A stretch of DNA of 49,661 nucleotides from Olavius sp. associated proteobacterium Delta 1 (GCA_902749685.1 CACVKW010001570.1:1-49661), one strand, 5' to 3'. Shown: positions 1 through 7,933, numbered from the stretch's first letter. Numbers and translations are program-made. The notes: generated from the letters alone by a model not told the origin.

Positions 1-96
1 CATCAAGTATCAAGCATCCAGCATCTGCCCGGAAAAAGCAACGATCTCAGACATAACGGCCAGGCTAGATGACAAGAATTTATGCAATGTTAGGGT
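1..96. repeat. Left copy of 96-bp inverted terminal repeat
   Basis: Bases 1-96 are the exact reverse complement of 49565-49660 by direct reading. The match stops at base 97. The unit holds short near-repeats of the type gcatcaagtatcaagcatcc and a stretch that would read MTRIYAMLG. It is either a dispersed repeat at which an assembly ended twice, or the inverted ends of a large element. The rest of 97-233 shows no gene. Confidence 0.9.
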
Positions 97-233
97 AAAT
101 AAAAGTGGTCAGTGGGTGACAAGGTCAGGCCCGCTACCGCACTGTTTCAGAGCGGCACTACTGATCTGGCCACCGGTTTCATCCTCCTTTCCGGCCGTTG
201 CTTCACCGTTTTTCTGAAATGTTCAGGTAGAGC

Positions 234-1031
234 TTACTTTCTCGAATGATAACTCCCTATTTTTTGAGGATTACATCCCAGCCTAGCCGACAGCGCGGCT
301 GCAACGCTAAGCAAATCGTGTTGCACCTTCGCCATGCGTTTAGGCAACAAGTTGTCTTTGGGGCCGACGACACACAGGGCCACCCGGGCCGCGCCTGAAT
401 AATCTCTGATGGGAGCCGCAAGGCAACGGACCCCTTTGATATGCTCTTCGTTATCGAGGGCCACGCCTTTCTCCCTGATGCTGACCATCTCCCTGCGAAA
501 GGCAACCGGTGAGGTAATCGTTTTTGGCGTTTTCTTCTGGAAATTGGTCCGTTCGATGAGATCCTCAAGTTCCTGTTCGGACAACTCTGCTGCCAAGACT
601 TTGCCCACGGCGGTGCAGTAGATCGGTCTTGATTCTCCGATCCGTTGGACCACACGCAACGGACCGTTCTGCTCCTGCTTGGCGGCGATGATCACCTGTC
701 CATCCCGCAAAACGGCCAGGCTTGAGCTCTCCCCCGTCAAGTTGCCCAATTCCTCCAGGAACGGAGTGGCGATCTCGGCCAGTTGCTCGACGGTCCAGGT
801 CCGTCGGGTAAGCCGGAATAGCTTGGATGACAGCGAGTAGATATGCGTCTCGGGTGCCCGGACCAGATAGCCGAAGTCTACCAGCGCTTTGAGGATATGG
901 TGTGTCGTACTCGGGTTTAATTTGCTTTTGCGCGCAATCGCCGACAGTGTCGGAGGTTCGGCCATTTCGGCCACCATTTCGACGATTTGCAGTCCGCGCT
1001 TGAGCGATTGATGGGTCGAAGTTGATTTCAT
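234..1031 (-). CDS. IclR-family transcriptional regulator
   Basis: 265 aa, the usual IclR length. Residues about 8-75 form a winged helix-turn-helix (recognition-helix region PSTTHHILKALVDFGYL), and about 85-250 form the IclR effector-binding domain (AVGKVLAAEL, KGVRCLAAPIRD). IclR proteins often control aromatic-acid or acetate catabolism and sense a small carboxylate. It lies downstream of the corrinoid and hcr genes in the same direction, but 286 bp from its nearest upstream neighbour, so it is probably transcribed alone. AT-rich inverted repeats just upstream could be its own operator. The ligand cannot be told from sequence. Family assignment is firm; the target operon is inference. Confidence 0.9.
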   Translation of the reverse strand: MKSTSTHQSLKRGLQIVEMVAEMAEPPTLSAIARKSKLNPSTTHHILKALVDFGYLVRAPETHIYSLSSKLFRLTRRTWTVEQLAEIATPFLEELGNLTGESSSLAVLRDGQVIIAAKQEQNGPLRVVQRIGESRPIYCTAVGKVLAAELSEQELEDLIERTNFQKKTPKTITSPVAFRREMVSIREKGVALDNEEHIKGVRCLAAPIRDYSGAARVALCVVGPKDNLLPKRMAKVQHDLLSVAAALSARLGCNPQKIGSYHSRK

Positions 1032-1044
1032 GGACTTGTCTTGT

Positions 1045-1091
1045 GTTTCATACTATTAAAAATAAAAGAAACTTTATTCAATAGAATTGAA
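1045..1091 (-). promoter_or_regulatory. Candidate IclR autoregulatory operator
   Basis: Within 60 bp upstream of the regulator's start are two inverted repeats: gtttc (1045-1049) with gaaac (1068-1072), and a perfect ttcaat-aga-attgaa (1077-1091). The stretch is AT-rich, unlike its surroundings. The position fits an IclR dimer site over the promoter. This is seen in sequence; the binding role is inferred. Confidence 0.35.
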
Positions 1092-1138
1092 AATGTCAAG
1101 GGATAATGCCAAAATCGATCGGCTGATGGCCGAATTAA

Positions 1139-1233
1139 TACCTGAATTTTAGAGCCCCAATCACCGCTGCCAGTCAATTGCGACAACTTGATGCCAAACT
1201 TCACTTATGGCTTTTGCGTGCAAAATTCAAGTA
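1139..1233. repeat. 95-bp MITE-like element, copy 1
   Basis: This is the inverted counterpart of 40129-40223. By hand alignment 79 of 95 positions agree, with no gaps. The ends are tacctgaatttt and aaaattcaagta, an 11/12 inverted pair. It has no coding capacity and sits in the 286-bp gap between the IclR and rhodanese genes. A non-autonomous mobile repeat is the simplest reading. Confidence 0.7.
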
Positions 1234-1317
1234 ATAAAAGCATCGATTTCGGTTTCAATTCCCTTGGATTTTGATTACGGGTACTCCACCTGAAAACCAA
1301 CAACCCCGGGAACGTTC

Positions 1318-2277
1318 TTAGTCCCATTGAAAAGGAACCATATCATAATACCTCACCCATTCCTGGGCGGAACCGTCATAGAACTTTAGATTGTGATATC
1401 CCAGGACCTGGGTCAGCACAAACCACCAGGAGCTGGCATATCCTCCCACACCGCAGTAGACGATTTTTTTAGGCCTCCAATAACGCTTTCCACGCAGTAC
1501 ACCGGATGCCATTTCGCCAAGGATCGCCGCATCCTTGAAAGTGTATATCTCGTCACCCTGCGGATCCCAAATCCAGGGCGCCGGCAAAGATGCAGCGCCC
1601 GGGATATGCCCCGCCTTATCGGCAAATGGCTCGATGGTTACTCCGAAATAAACATCCGCATCCCGGGCATCGATAATGTCGGCCCGCCAAAGGTGCCGTC
1701 GCACATAGTATGCCGAGACAAACATGCCCTTATTTACGGTTCCCTCGTACGTAACAGGATCTACGTCAGGAACCTCCGTAGTTGTGCCATACCCATCCAC
1801 CCACTGGGGGTATCCCCCGTCCAGAATCGCCACGTTGGCAACCCCGGCGTAAATGAGGGTAGCGGCAACCCGCGTCCCGTTCGCCAGACCGTAGAAGGGT
1901 GGTTCACCGGGATTGGGAGCGGTAACAATTACGATCCATGAATCTGGTGTTATGCCAAGTGATCCGATGGTATCAAATAGATCTTCATCATCCGGCACTT
2001 CGAGAAGAAGACCATCCCTCATGGTTATCCAGGCTGAAAATGGAACTATAAACGGTTCATTGATTGAGCCGGGTATGTGACCGGCCTCATAATCTCCTGC
2101 ACTCCTGATGTCGAGAATTACAACATCACTGCTATTATCAGCCAACCAGTCAGTGGAAACGATCGGTTCGATATCCCGGCTTGAAGGTGGATGGTACCAG
2201 GCGATAGCAGAACCACAAGGAATAAGTGATGCAATAAGGATAGACGCCAGCACGGTGAAGAATAATTGGGTTTTCAT
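1318..2277 (-). CDS. Periplasmic tandem-rhodanese sulfurtransferase
   Basis: 319 aa. Residues 1-26 look like a Sec signal peptide (hydrophobic run, then GSAIA before W27), so the enzyme should act outside the cytoplasm. Two rhodanese domains follow, at about 36-165 (DIRSAGDYEAGHIPGSI) and 185-315 (IIDARDADVYFG, AGHIPGA). Only the second has a catalytic-loop cysteine (YCGVGGYAS). The first has no cysteine at that position and is probably structural, as in thiosulfate sulfurtransferases of this architecture. It would move sulfane sulfur from thiosulfate or polysulfide to an acceptor, plausible in a sulfur-metabolising anaerobe. It appears to be a single gene, isolated by a strong hairpin upstream. 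Confidence 0.88.
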   Translation of the reverse strand: MKTQLFFTVLASILIASLIPCGSAIAWYHPPSSRDIEPIVSTDWLADNSSDVVILDIRSAGDYEAGHIPGSINEPFIVPFSAWITMRDGLLLEVPDDEDLFDTIGSLGITPDSWIVIVTAPNPGEPPFYGLANGTRVAATLIYAGVANVAILDGGYPQWVDGYGTTTEVPDVDPVTYEGTVNKGMFVSAYYVRRHLWRADIIDARDADVYFGVTIEPFADKAGHIPGAASLPAPWIWDPQGDEIYTFKDAAILGEMASGVLRGKRYWRPKKIVYCGVGGYASSWWFVLTQVLGYHNLKFYDGSAQEWVRYYDMVPFQWD

Positions 2278-2334
2278 TTTTCCTCTCCCCTATCAATAAG
2301 GTTGATATTGCTTTGCGCTTACCTGCGTTGGTGG

Positions 2335-2369
2335 GCTCCCGACAGGGTACCCCATACCCTGTCGGGAGC
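2335..2369 (-). terminator. Perfect 15-bp hairpin after the corrinoid operon
   Basis: Arms at 2335-2349 and 2355-2369 are perfectly complementary (gctcccgacagggta and its complement) around a 5-nt loop, cccca. It lies 67 bp past the stop of the pterin-binding methyltransferase and upstream of the rhodanese gene. No U-tract follows, so it may stabilise an mRNA 3' end or be a REP-like repeat instead of an intrinsic terminator. Confidence 0.55.
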
Positions 2370-2436
2370 AGAAAGGCATAGTTTGAGTGGTCTTCCCATG
2401 AAGCAACCTCCCAATGAAGTATGATGCGGGGATGAT

Positions 2437-3297
2437 TCAGTTTTTCTGATCCTTCTGACGTTTGCGCTGTCTGAAGTCCCGCGTGTAACGCTGGGCAAAC
2501 CTGTCGCGGCCCAGAACCAGGTCTATGGATAAAACCCCCGCACCGACCTTGGCCGCATCAACGGTGGGACAGGTGACGCCTGCTGCGATGGCCAGGGCCA
2601 GGAACGTATGGTTGACCAGATGGCGATCCGGCAGGCCGAATGAGATGTTACTGGCGCCCAGGGTCTGGTTAACGCCCAGTTCTGCTTTTACCTTGCGGAC
2701 CGCCTCGAGTGTTACCAACCCGACATTGCTGTCCGCCCCCAGCGACAGCGCCAGGCAGTCTATGATGACATCCTCGGGGGGAATTTTAAGCTGTGCGGCG
2801 CGCTCAACAATTTTATGGGCAATGGCTACCCGCCGGTCTGGTTCTTGCGAAATGCCTTCATCATCAATTGTTAAACCGATGACCGCCGCCCCGTATTCCT
2901 TGACCAGGGGCAGTATCTCATTCAGGGATCTCTCTTCGCCGGTCACGGAATTGACGATCGGCTTGCCATGGTAGATTTTTAGTGTCTCTTTCAGCGCGGC
3001 GGGATTGTTGATATCAATACAAAGCGGCACGTCAACCGCTGCCATGACCTTCTCGACAACCTTTGGCAGCATTGCTATTTCATCTACCCCGGAGCAGGCC
3101 ACATTGATGTCCAGGATATCGGCACCGGCTGCCACCTGGGCGACGGCTTCCCTGCTGATGGCATCAATATCGCCGCGCTTCAATGCGGCCGCCAGTTTTT
3201 TCTTTCCTGACGGATTAATTCGTTCACCGATCAGCACTGTCGGCCCGGCTGCGGTGATAAGAACTTCTTTTGTAGCACTTGACACTCTCGTTTCCAT
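2437..3297 (-). CDS. Methyltetrahydrofolate:corrinoid methyltransferase (pterin-binding, MT-II type)
   Basis: 286 aa, one pterin-binding (DHPS-like) TIM barrel over its whole length. Diagnostic pieces are IGERINPSGKKKLAAAL near residue 22, the barrel strand DILDINVACSG, and CIDINNPAAL. These match the AcsE/MtvA/MtgA type, which moves the methyl group between methyl-corrinoid protein and tetrahydrofolate. It starts behind a GGGGAG ribosome site and is the last gene of the leftward operon holding the corrinoid protein, UroD-type methyltransferase and reductive activator. In that context it should be the enzyme that hands methyl groups from an O- or N-methyl donor to tetrahydrofolate for oxidation through the Wood-Ljungdahl pathway. 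The donor is not visible from this protein. Confidence 0.87.
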   Translation of the reverse strand: METRVSSATKEVLITAAGPTVLIGERINPSGKKKLAAALKRGDIDAISREAVAQVAAGADILDINVACSGVDEIAMLPKVVEKVMAAVDVPLCIDINNPAALKETLKIYHGKPIVNSVTGEERSLNEILPLVKEYGAAVIGLTIDDEGISQEPDRRVAIAHKIVERAAQLKIPPEDVIIDCLALSLGADSNVGLVTLEAVRKVKAELGVNQTLGASNISFGLPDRHLVNHTFLALAIAAGVTCPTVDAAKVGAGVLSIDLVLGRDRFAQRYTRDFRQRKRQKDQKN

Positions 3298-3325
3298 ACG
3301 TTAACTCCCCTGAATTATGTAAACT

Positions 3326-3341
3326 CCCGGTGCTCACCGGG
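3326..3341. terminator. Short GC hairpin between activator and methyltransferase genes
   Basis: cccggtgctcaccggg is a perfect self-complementary stem in the 195-bp gap 3298-3492. No U-run follows on either strand. It may separate expression of the last operon gene; weak evidence. Confidence 0.3.
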
Positions 3342-3492
3342 TTGTGCTATCCAATCAGCCCCTGGCGCTGTTGGTTGCCGGTTGAATTCGTTTTGAAATC
3401 CGCATTTATTCAACAATGGGATTAGTACCTAACGTCCGCACTCGCCGATTTGTCCTCCCTATATCCGCAACCCGTGATGTCGAAATGGGACC

Positions 3493-5346
3493 TCATCTTC
3501 CTGCGGCATCCGGACCGGTGTTATAGGGGCCGAGTAAGCAGGCGCGGGTGAAAGCTTTGCTGAATTGTGGTGTGCCCCCTAATTCAAGATATTTTATACG
3601 TGTCAGTAAATTTTTCATCTCCTCGCGCCTGGCGGCAGATAACAGTAAGATACGTGCGCCGGTACCGGCCGCATTTCCCACCTGGTGGAACCTGTTGAGG
3701 GGCAGTCCCGGCAGCATGCCGATGGCCACAGCATTTGAAATATCTATGTAGCTGCCGAAGGCACCGGCGATGATGATCTTGTCAATTTCTGTTGCTGCAA
3801 TATTTCCCTGCGCCAAAAGGATTTCGAGCGCGGCTTGAATGGCGGCTTTGCCCAACTGAACTTCGCGCACATCCTTCTGGGTGATGGAAATCACCGTGTC
3901 CCTGCGCCGTTTCTTTTGAGGAACCAGGATAAACTCCAGACATCCGCTTTTCTCGACTACCCGGTGATGTGAACCTTTTTGCAGTCGTCCGCCGGAGTTC
4001 AGCACCCCGGCCAGAAAAAGCTGGGAGACGGCATCCAATATACCGGAGCCGCAAATACCGATGGGCTCGGCATCATCGATGGTCTGATAATGGAGATCCC
4101 CTCGCGACAGGCTCACCTTTTCAATGGCTCCCGGAGCCGCTCTCACACCGGAACTGATGTGATAGCCCTCAAATGCAGGGCCGGAAGCGCAAGAAACACT
4201 TGTAATTTTTCCGCGGTTGATCAGTGATATTTCCGTATTGGTGCCGATATCGAGAACAATGACATTTCCGTGAACCCACTCCCCGGCAGTGGCCATCAGG
4301 GCGGCCACGTGATCCGCACCCACAAAGCCGGCAATATTGGGGGGAAAATAAGCATAGGCGCCCGGAGCGAAATCCAGCCCGATGTCCCTGGCCTTGACGT
4401 TTAAATCCCCGCTCACCCCCGGCACGAAAGGCGATAGGGCCAGTTGACGGACCGGCAAACCCAGCGTCAGATGGTGCATAGCCGTGTTGCCGACAATGAC
4501 GACCTCCAGAATATCCCCGGTTTCTGAACCGGCCTCGGAACACAGGTCCTGTGCCAAACTCATCAGGGTGTCTTTAATCAGGTCCGCCATCCGCTTTTGC
4601 CCGTCCGGCGAACGAATCGCAAAGTTGATGCGCGTTATGATATCCTCGCCGTGGCTGATCTGGGGATTCACAATCCCCTTGGCGGCGAGTTTTTTGCCGG
4701 TCGCCAGATCCATCAGGTACCCGGCTATTTTGGTTGACCCGAGATCAACAGCCAGACCCATCGAGCGCGTACCGGGAGGGCTGATGGCAACCAGTTCCCG
4801 ATTTCGAAGGTGCGCCGTGAGGCGCCAATTCCATTCCCGAAGTCGCGTTGAAAGTTCCCGCAAGATGTTGATGTCAAAATGTTCGGGGCTGAAAGCATCT
4901 AATTTTTCAATCAGGTTCTCGGCATCTGCCACCGGCCGGACCAAAGAGGGCGGTTCAAGTGTGCAGGCAACAGCCTTAATCGGGGAATCAGGGGAAATAT
5001 CTATTTCCCGGCCCTCAACCTGAAGCCGCTGCTGCGCACTCAGGCCTTCCGGCGGGACATCCACTTTGCAGTCGCTATGAGGGTAGGTCTGACACGCCAG
5101 CCGCCAGCCGTGCCCCAGTTCCTCTGGGGTAAAGACCTCTTGCTGAGCGGGGGTCACCTCCGAAAGGCGTCCCTCCAGGACCCTTAGCCTGCAGCCGTTG
5201 CATTTTCCGTTACCGCCGCATAGACTGGCCAGGTCAACACCCAACCGACGTGCACAATCCAGCAGTGTTTCGCCGGCCGGACACAATCCCCGCCTGCCGA
5301 TCGGCTGGAATTCTATCTGATGATCACCCACGTTTCTATCCATCAT
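3493..5346 (-). CDS. Reductive activator of corrinoid-dependent enzymes (RACE; 2Fe-2S plus ASKHA domains)
   Basis: 617 aa from the ATG at 5346, chosen because it overlaps the upstream stop as ATGA. Residues about 10-95 form a plant-type [2Fe-2S] domain with CGGNGKCNGC and a fourth cysteine in LACQTY. The rest is the DUF4445/ASKHA ATPase-like fold (AVDLGSTKIAGYLMDL; VLDIGTNTEISL; GICGSGILDAV; GAFGSYIDISNAVAIGMLP). RACE proteins use ATP and a low-potential electron to rescue the accidentally oxidised Co(II) corrinoid back to Co(I). It is encoded between the methyltransferase pair, as expected for an O-demethylase system. Length is typical and no key residue seems missing. Confidence 0.92.
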   Translation of the reverse strand: MMDRNVGDHQIEFQPIGRRGLCPAGETLLDCARRLGVDLASLCGGNGKCNGCRLRVLEGRLSEVTPAQQEVFTPEELGHGWRLACQTYPHSDCKVDVPPEGLSAQQRLQVEGREIDISPDSPIKAVACTLEPPSLVRPVADAENLIEKLDAFSPEHFDINILRELSTRLREWNWRLTAHLRNRELVAISPPGTRSMGLAVDLGSTKIAGYLMDLATGKKLAAKGIVNPQISHGEDIITRINFAIRSPDGQKRMADLIKDTLMSLAQDLCSEAGSETGDILEVVIVGNTAMHHLTLGLPVRQLALSPFVPGVSGDLNVKARDIGLDFAPGAYAYFPPNIAGFVGADHVAALMATAGEWVHGNVIVLDIGTNTEISLINRGKITSVSCASGPAFEGYHISSGVRAAPGAIEKVSLSRGDLHYQTIDDAEPIGICGSGILDAVSQLFLAGVLNSGGRLQKGSHHRVVEKSGCLEFILVPQKKRRRDTVISITQKDVREVQLGKAAIQAALEILLAQGNIAATEIDKIIIAGAFGSYIDISNAVAIGMLPGLPLNRFHQVGNAAGTGARILLLSAARREEMKNLLTRIKYLELGGTPQFSKAFTRACLLGPYNTGPDAAGR

Positions 5347-5504
5347 TCGCAAAGTCCGCCGGGCTTACATCCGGGATCTCTGTTTTGTCCCATGATGTCA
5401 GGTGAATCAACCCCGCCCGGCGGATACTTTTCAGCCGGTACCCACTGGTAGGTCGGAGCACCCTCATAATGACCACAGATTTCACATCTATTTGTAAACG
5501 CCAT
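5343..5504 (-). CDS. Small four-cysteine protein, translationally coupled in corrinoid operon
   Basis: 53 aa, beginning MAFTNRCEICGHYEG and ending GCKPGGLCE. The ATG lies inside the last codons of the UroD-type gene (17-bp overlap), and the TGA overlaps the next gene's ATG as ATGA, so it is locked into the operon's translation. Four cysteines (7, 10, 46, 52) in a CxxC ... Cx5C pattern suggest a zinc ribbon or a rubredoxin-like iron site; the CEICGH knuckle resembles the first rubredoxin loop. I do not recognise the family. Possible roles are electron delivery to the activator or a metal-binding scaffold (inference). Position and coupling argue that it is real. Confidence 0.6.
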   Translation of the reverse strand: MAFTNRCEICGHYEGAPTYQWVPAEKYPPGGVDSPDIMGQNRDPGCKPGGLCE

Positions 5505-6840
5505 ATTCTTTGGTGAAATCAACCATCGCCTGGATATTTTCCGGCTTGGCATGATCAAAGAACGCCCCGTTGCCCATAATAAAACCACCGCCTTGGCCGG
5601 CCGTATCAATGAGTTTTTTGCAGTATTCCTTCACTTCTTCGGGGGTGCCGATTTTCAGCATGGCAGAGGGCACGTTGCCGAAAAGGCAAAGTGTGTCACC
5701 GACGATTTCCTTGGCTTTTACCATATCCGTCTGATCGAACATCCATAACGTTTTGCCTTTCGGTAAATCCCTGATATCCTCGAGGCGCTTGTTGTAGCCT
5801 CCTTCAGCCGCAAGAAATGGTATGCACCCCCCCTCAACCAGACCTTCGATGACTTTTTGGAGGGTGGGCCAGTAGAATTTTTTGAATTGCGCGTCGGACA
5901 GGAAACCGTCGGCCCCTTTGTGCAACGGCATGAATATTACGGGATTGCCGGTTTGCTGGGCTGCGCCCAACCCCATCCCAATCATGATCGGCGTTATAGC
6001 ATCCAGGGCTGCTAACAGCTTATCGGGTTGGCGGTACATATCCAGCATGATCCCTTTGGTGCCGCGCAGGGTGTCACCGATGGTGTCAAAAGGGGCTTTG
6101 GTAAAGCCACCGAGGACATTCGGGAATCCTAAGGTTGCCATCTCACCATCGAAGCCGCCCAGCGCACTCGCCCATTTCAAGGCCTCGGCCCCGGCCTCCA
6201 TCAGGGCCTTTAAGGTATTTTGGACGGGAGGCAATGCATACGGAATAAAATTAAAGGCCACCCCGTACATCTCGAGGATGCCGGTTAGCGGCGGCAGCAT
6301 CGCAAAACCGTCTAAAGCCCCGAAAACCCGCGGCAGGTAAAAATTTCTGAAAAAAAACGACGGGTCGGTTATCAGTAAATCATATTCCTCCGCCCCCATG
6401 TATTCCTTCTCGAGGCATTGGTAGGTGGCATCAGGCGCGACCCCGTGGCCCGGCCAGGCATATAACTTGTAGTCCAGAATCTCATAGAATTTTCCCGGTC
6501 CTGGCCCCGCAGCGCCAAATTGGAGATCCGGCTTGAAGTCCAGGACAAATTTTTTAAAAGCCGCCATGCATTTGTCATAGTCATACATAGCCTCTTCCAT
6601 GGTCATTCCGGCATACGCAACAGGGTACATGCCGGGAAACAGGCAAATCGGAACCCGGTCCTGCGGTTCTTTCAACTGGATGGCATTCTTGATTCTATTT
6701 ATGCTTGCTTTATAGGCCGCCTCCGCTTGCGGGCTCTGGAACTTAAGGTCATTGCCTTCATGATCTTTCGGTGTAAGCAATTTTTGAAACTGGGCTTCCT
6801 GCTTTTCATCCGATGACAGCTCTTCCCATGATTTTTCCAT
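5488..6840 (-). CDS. UroD-type (MtaA/CmuA-like) corrinoid methyltransferase
   Basis: 450 aa, longer than true uroporphyrinogen decarboxylase (about 350). About 50 charged N-terminal residues precede the barrel. Core signatures are DRVPICLFPGMYPVAYAGM, TKAPFDTIGDTLRGTKGIMLDM, and KPENIQAMVDFTKEYGVY at the C-terminus. In MtaA and CmuA a zinc site built from His-x-Cys and a later Cys binds the methyl acceptor. Here the equivalent strand reads PFLAAEGGY and the late Cys position is also lost. It starts behind TAGGAGGG and is 4 bp from the corrinoid gene. It probably demethylates a methoxylated aromatic or other methyl donor onto the corrinoid protein; the substrate is unknown. Confidence 0.82.
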   Translation of the reverse strand: MEKSWEELSSDEKQEAQFQKLLTPKDHEGNDLKFQSPQAEAAYKASINRIKNAIQLKEPQDRVPICLFPGMYPVAYAGMTMEEAMYDYDKCMAAFKKFVLDFKPDLQFGAAGPGPGKFYEILDYKLYAWPGHGVAPDATYQCLEKEYMGAEEYDLLITDPSFFFRNFYLPRVFGALDGFAMLPPLTGILEMYGVAFNFIPYALPPVQNTLKALMEAGAEALKWASALGGFDGEMATLGFPNVLGGFTKAPFDTIGDTLRGTKGIMLDMYRQPDKLLAALDAITPIMIGMGLGAAQQTGNPVIFMPLHKGADGFLSDAQFKKFYWPTLQKVIEGLVEGGCIPFLAAEGGYNKRLEDIRDLPKGKTLWMFDQTDMVKAKEIVGDTLCLFGNVPSAMLKIGTPEEVKEYCKKLIDTAGQGGGFIMGNGAFFDHAKPENIQAMVDFTKEYGVYK

Positions 6841-6844
6841 TATC

Positions 6845-7474
6845 TTACCCTCCTATCCAGCCTTGGGCCAGTTTAACGGCTTCAACGGCGTCTTTTCCAT
6901 AGGCGTCAGCCCCTACAAAGCTCTTGACTTGGTCGTCGATCTGGCCGCCGCCGATCATGATTTTTACCTGATCGCGAAGCCCGGAAGCGCTGATGGCCTC
7001 GATGGTGTCTTTCATGGAGTCAAAGGCCAGCGTCAAAAACCCGCTCAATCCGACAACCCGGCTGCCGCTTTCCTCAATGGCATCCACGAATTTCTGCACC
7101 GGCACATCAATCCCCAGGTCCAGAACCTCGTAACCGCTGACATCCAGCATAAAGACGACAAGGTCTTTGCCAATGTCGTGAATATCTCCGGCGACAGTTC
7201 CCACAATGACTTTTCCCAGACGTTTGGCCTCTTTTTCATGCTTGAGATGGGGTTCAAGAATTTTAACGATGCCCTTTAGGATCTCTCCGGCAAAAACGAG
7301 GTCCGGAATAAAGTAATCTTCACTGGCAAACCGTTGGCCCACGATATTCATTCCTTCCCTGGCCTGCCCTAACAGATCCATCGGGTCGACTCCCTCTGCC
7401 AGTGCTTTTTGGACAAAATCCAAAGCCTCCGGTTCCTTCAAATCTGACAACAATTTTGCCAATTCGTCTGACAT
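6845..7474 (-). CDS. Methyl-carrying corrinoid (B12-binding) protein
   Basis: 209 aa. Residues about 1-85 form the helical cap (PMDLLGQAREGMNIVGQRF). Residues 88-209 form the B12-binding Rossmann domain with D97-x-H99-x-x-G102 (DIHDIGK), whose histidine is the lower cobalt ligand, followed by GLSGFLTLAF and MIGGGQIDDQ. This is the standard carrier that shuttles the methyl group between the substrate methyltransferase and the tetrahydrofolate methyltransferase. The SD AGGAGGT is strong. It leads the operon, or follows the 67-aa ORF. Size and motifs are complete. Confidence 0.93.
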   Translation of the reverse strand: MSDELAKLLSDLKEPEALDFVQKALAEGVDPMDLLGQAREGMNIVGQRFASEDYFIPDLVFAGEILKGIVKILEPHLKHEKEAKRLGKVIVGTVAGDIHDIGKDLVVFMLDVSGYEVLDLGIDVPVQKFVDAIEESGSRVVGLSGFLTLAFDSMKDTIEAISASGLRDQVKIMIGGGQIDDQVKSFVGADAYGKDAVEAVKLAQGWIGG

Positions 7475-7539
7475 GGTTGTTACCTCCTTTGCAAATGGTT
7501 ATTCGTAAGCAGCGTGTGAAACAAGCAATCCTTTATATT

Positions 7540-7743
7540 TCACTCCATACTGTCAATTATACATCCAGCGGCCAGCCGGGCCCCGGTCCCGGTGGCGAGA
7601 CCGCACATTTCAAACCCTTTAGCCTGCGCGAAGGCCGCCATATGCGCCTGGCTGGCTGCGGGATCCATATTGCGTCCGAATATCACGTGTTCGTGTATCT
7701 CAGCACATAATTGATGACGCATCTCATTTTCGAAAGCAGCCAT
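7540..7743 (-). CDS. Hypothetical small protein upstream of corrinoid gene
   Basis: 67 aa, beginning MAAFENEMRHQLCAEIHEHV. An AGGAGG ribosome site lies 12 nt before the ATG, and the frame is open over its whole length. It has no signal peptide or membrane segment, three cysteines (13, 47, 61) and an Ala/Gly-rich second half. I recognise no family. It lies 65 bp upstream of the corrinoid protein gene in the same direction and could be the operon's first gene. The rich ribosome site is the main support. It could instead be a decayed fragment of a larger gene. Confidence 0.4.
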   Translation of the reverse strand: MAAFENEMRHQLCAEIHEHVIFGRNMDPAASQAHMAAFAQAKGFEMCGLATGTGARLAAGCIIDSME

Positions 7744-7933
7744 GATTTTTTCGTTGCCTCCTGTTCAAAAAAATATCACCAGACCGACCCGGAATGTTTC
7801 CCCCCAGGTTGCGCTCCAGACGGATTTATTCAAAATCGAAACCCCGACACCTGACACCTGAAAACTGCTGATAACGTTATTACCCTTTCTGGGTGGACCA
7901 AACCCCGCCGTCGGGCTTATGGACCCGGGTTTT

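Noticed and set aside
7885..7930. Plus-strand terminator (accccg ... cgggtttttt)
   Set aside because: No plus-strand gene precedes it; the U-run belongs to the wrong strand for hcrB.
7744..7933. Cobalamin riboswitch before the corrinoid operon
   Set aside because: The gap is short, contains a dispersed repeat, and shows no B12-box-like conserved core that I can recognise.
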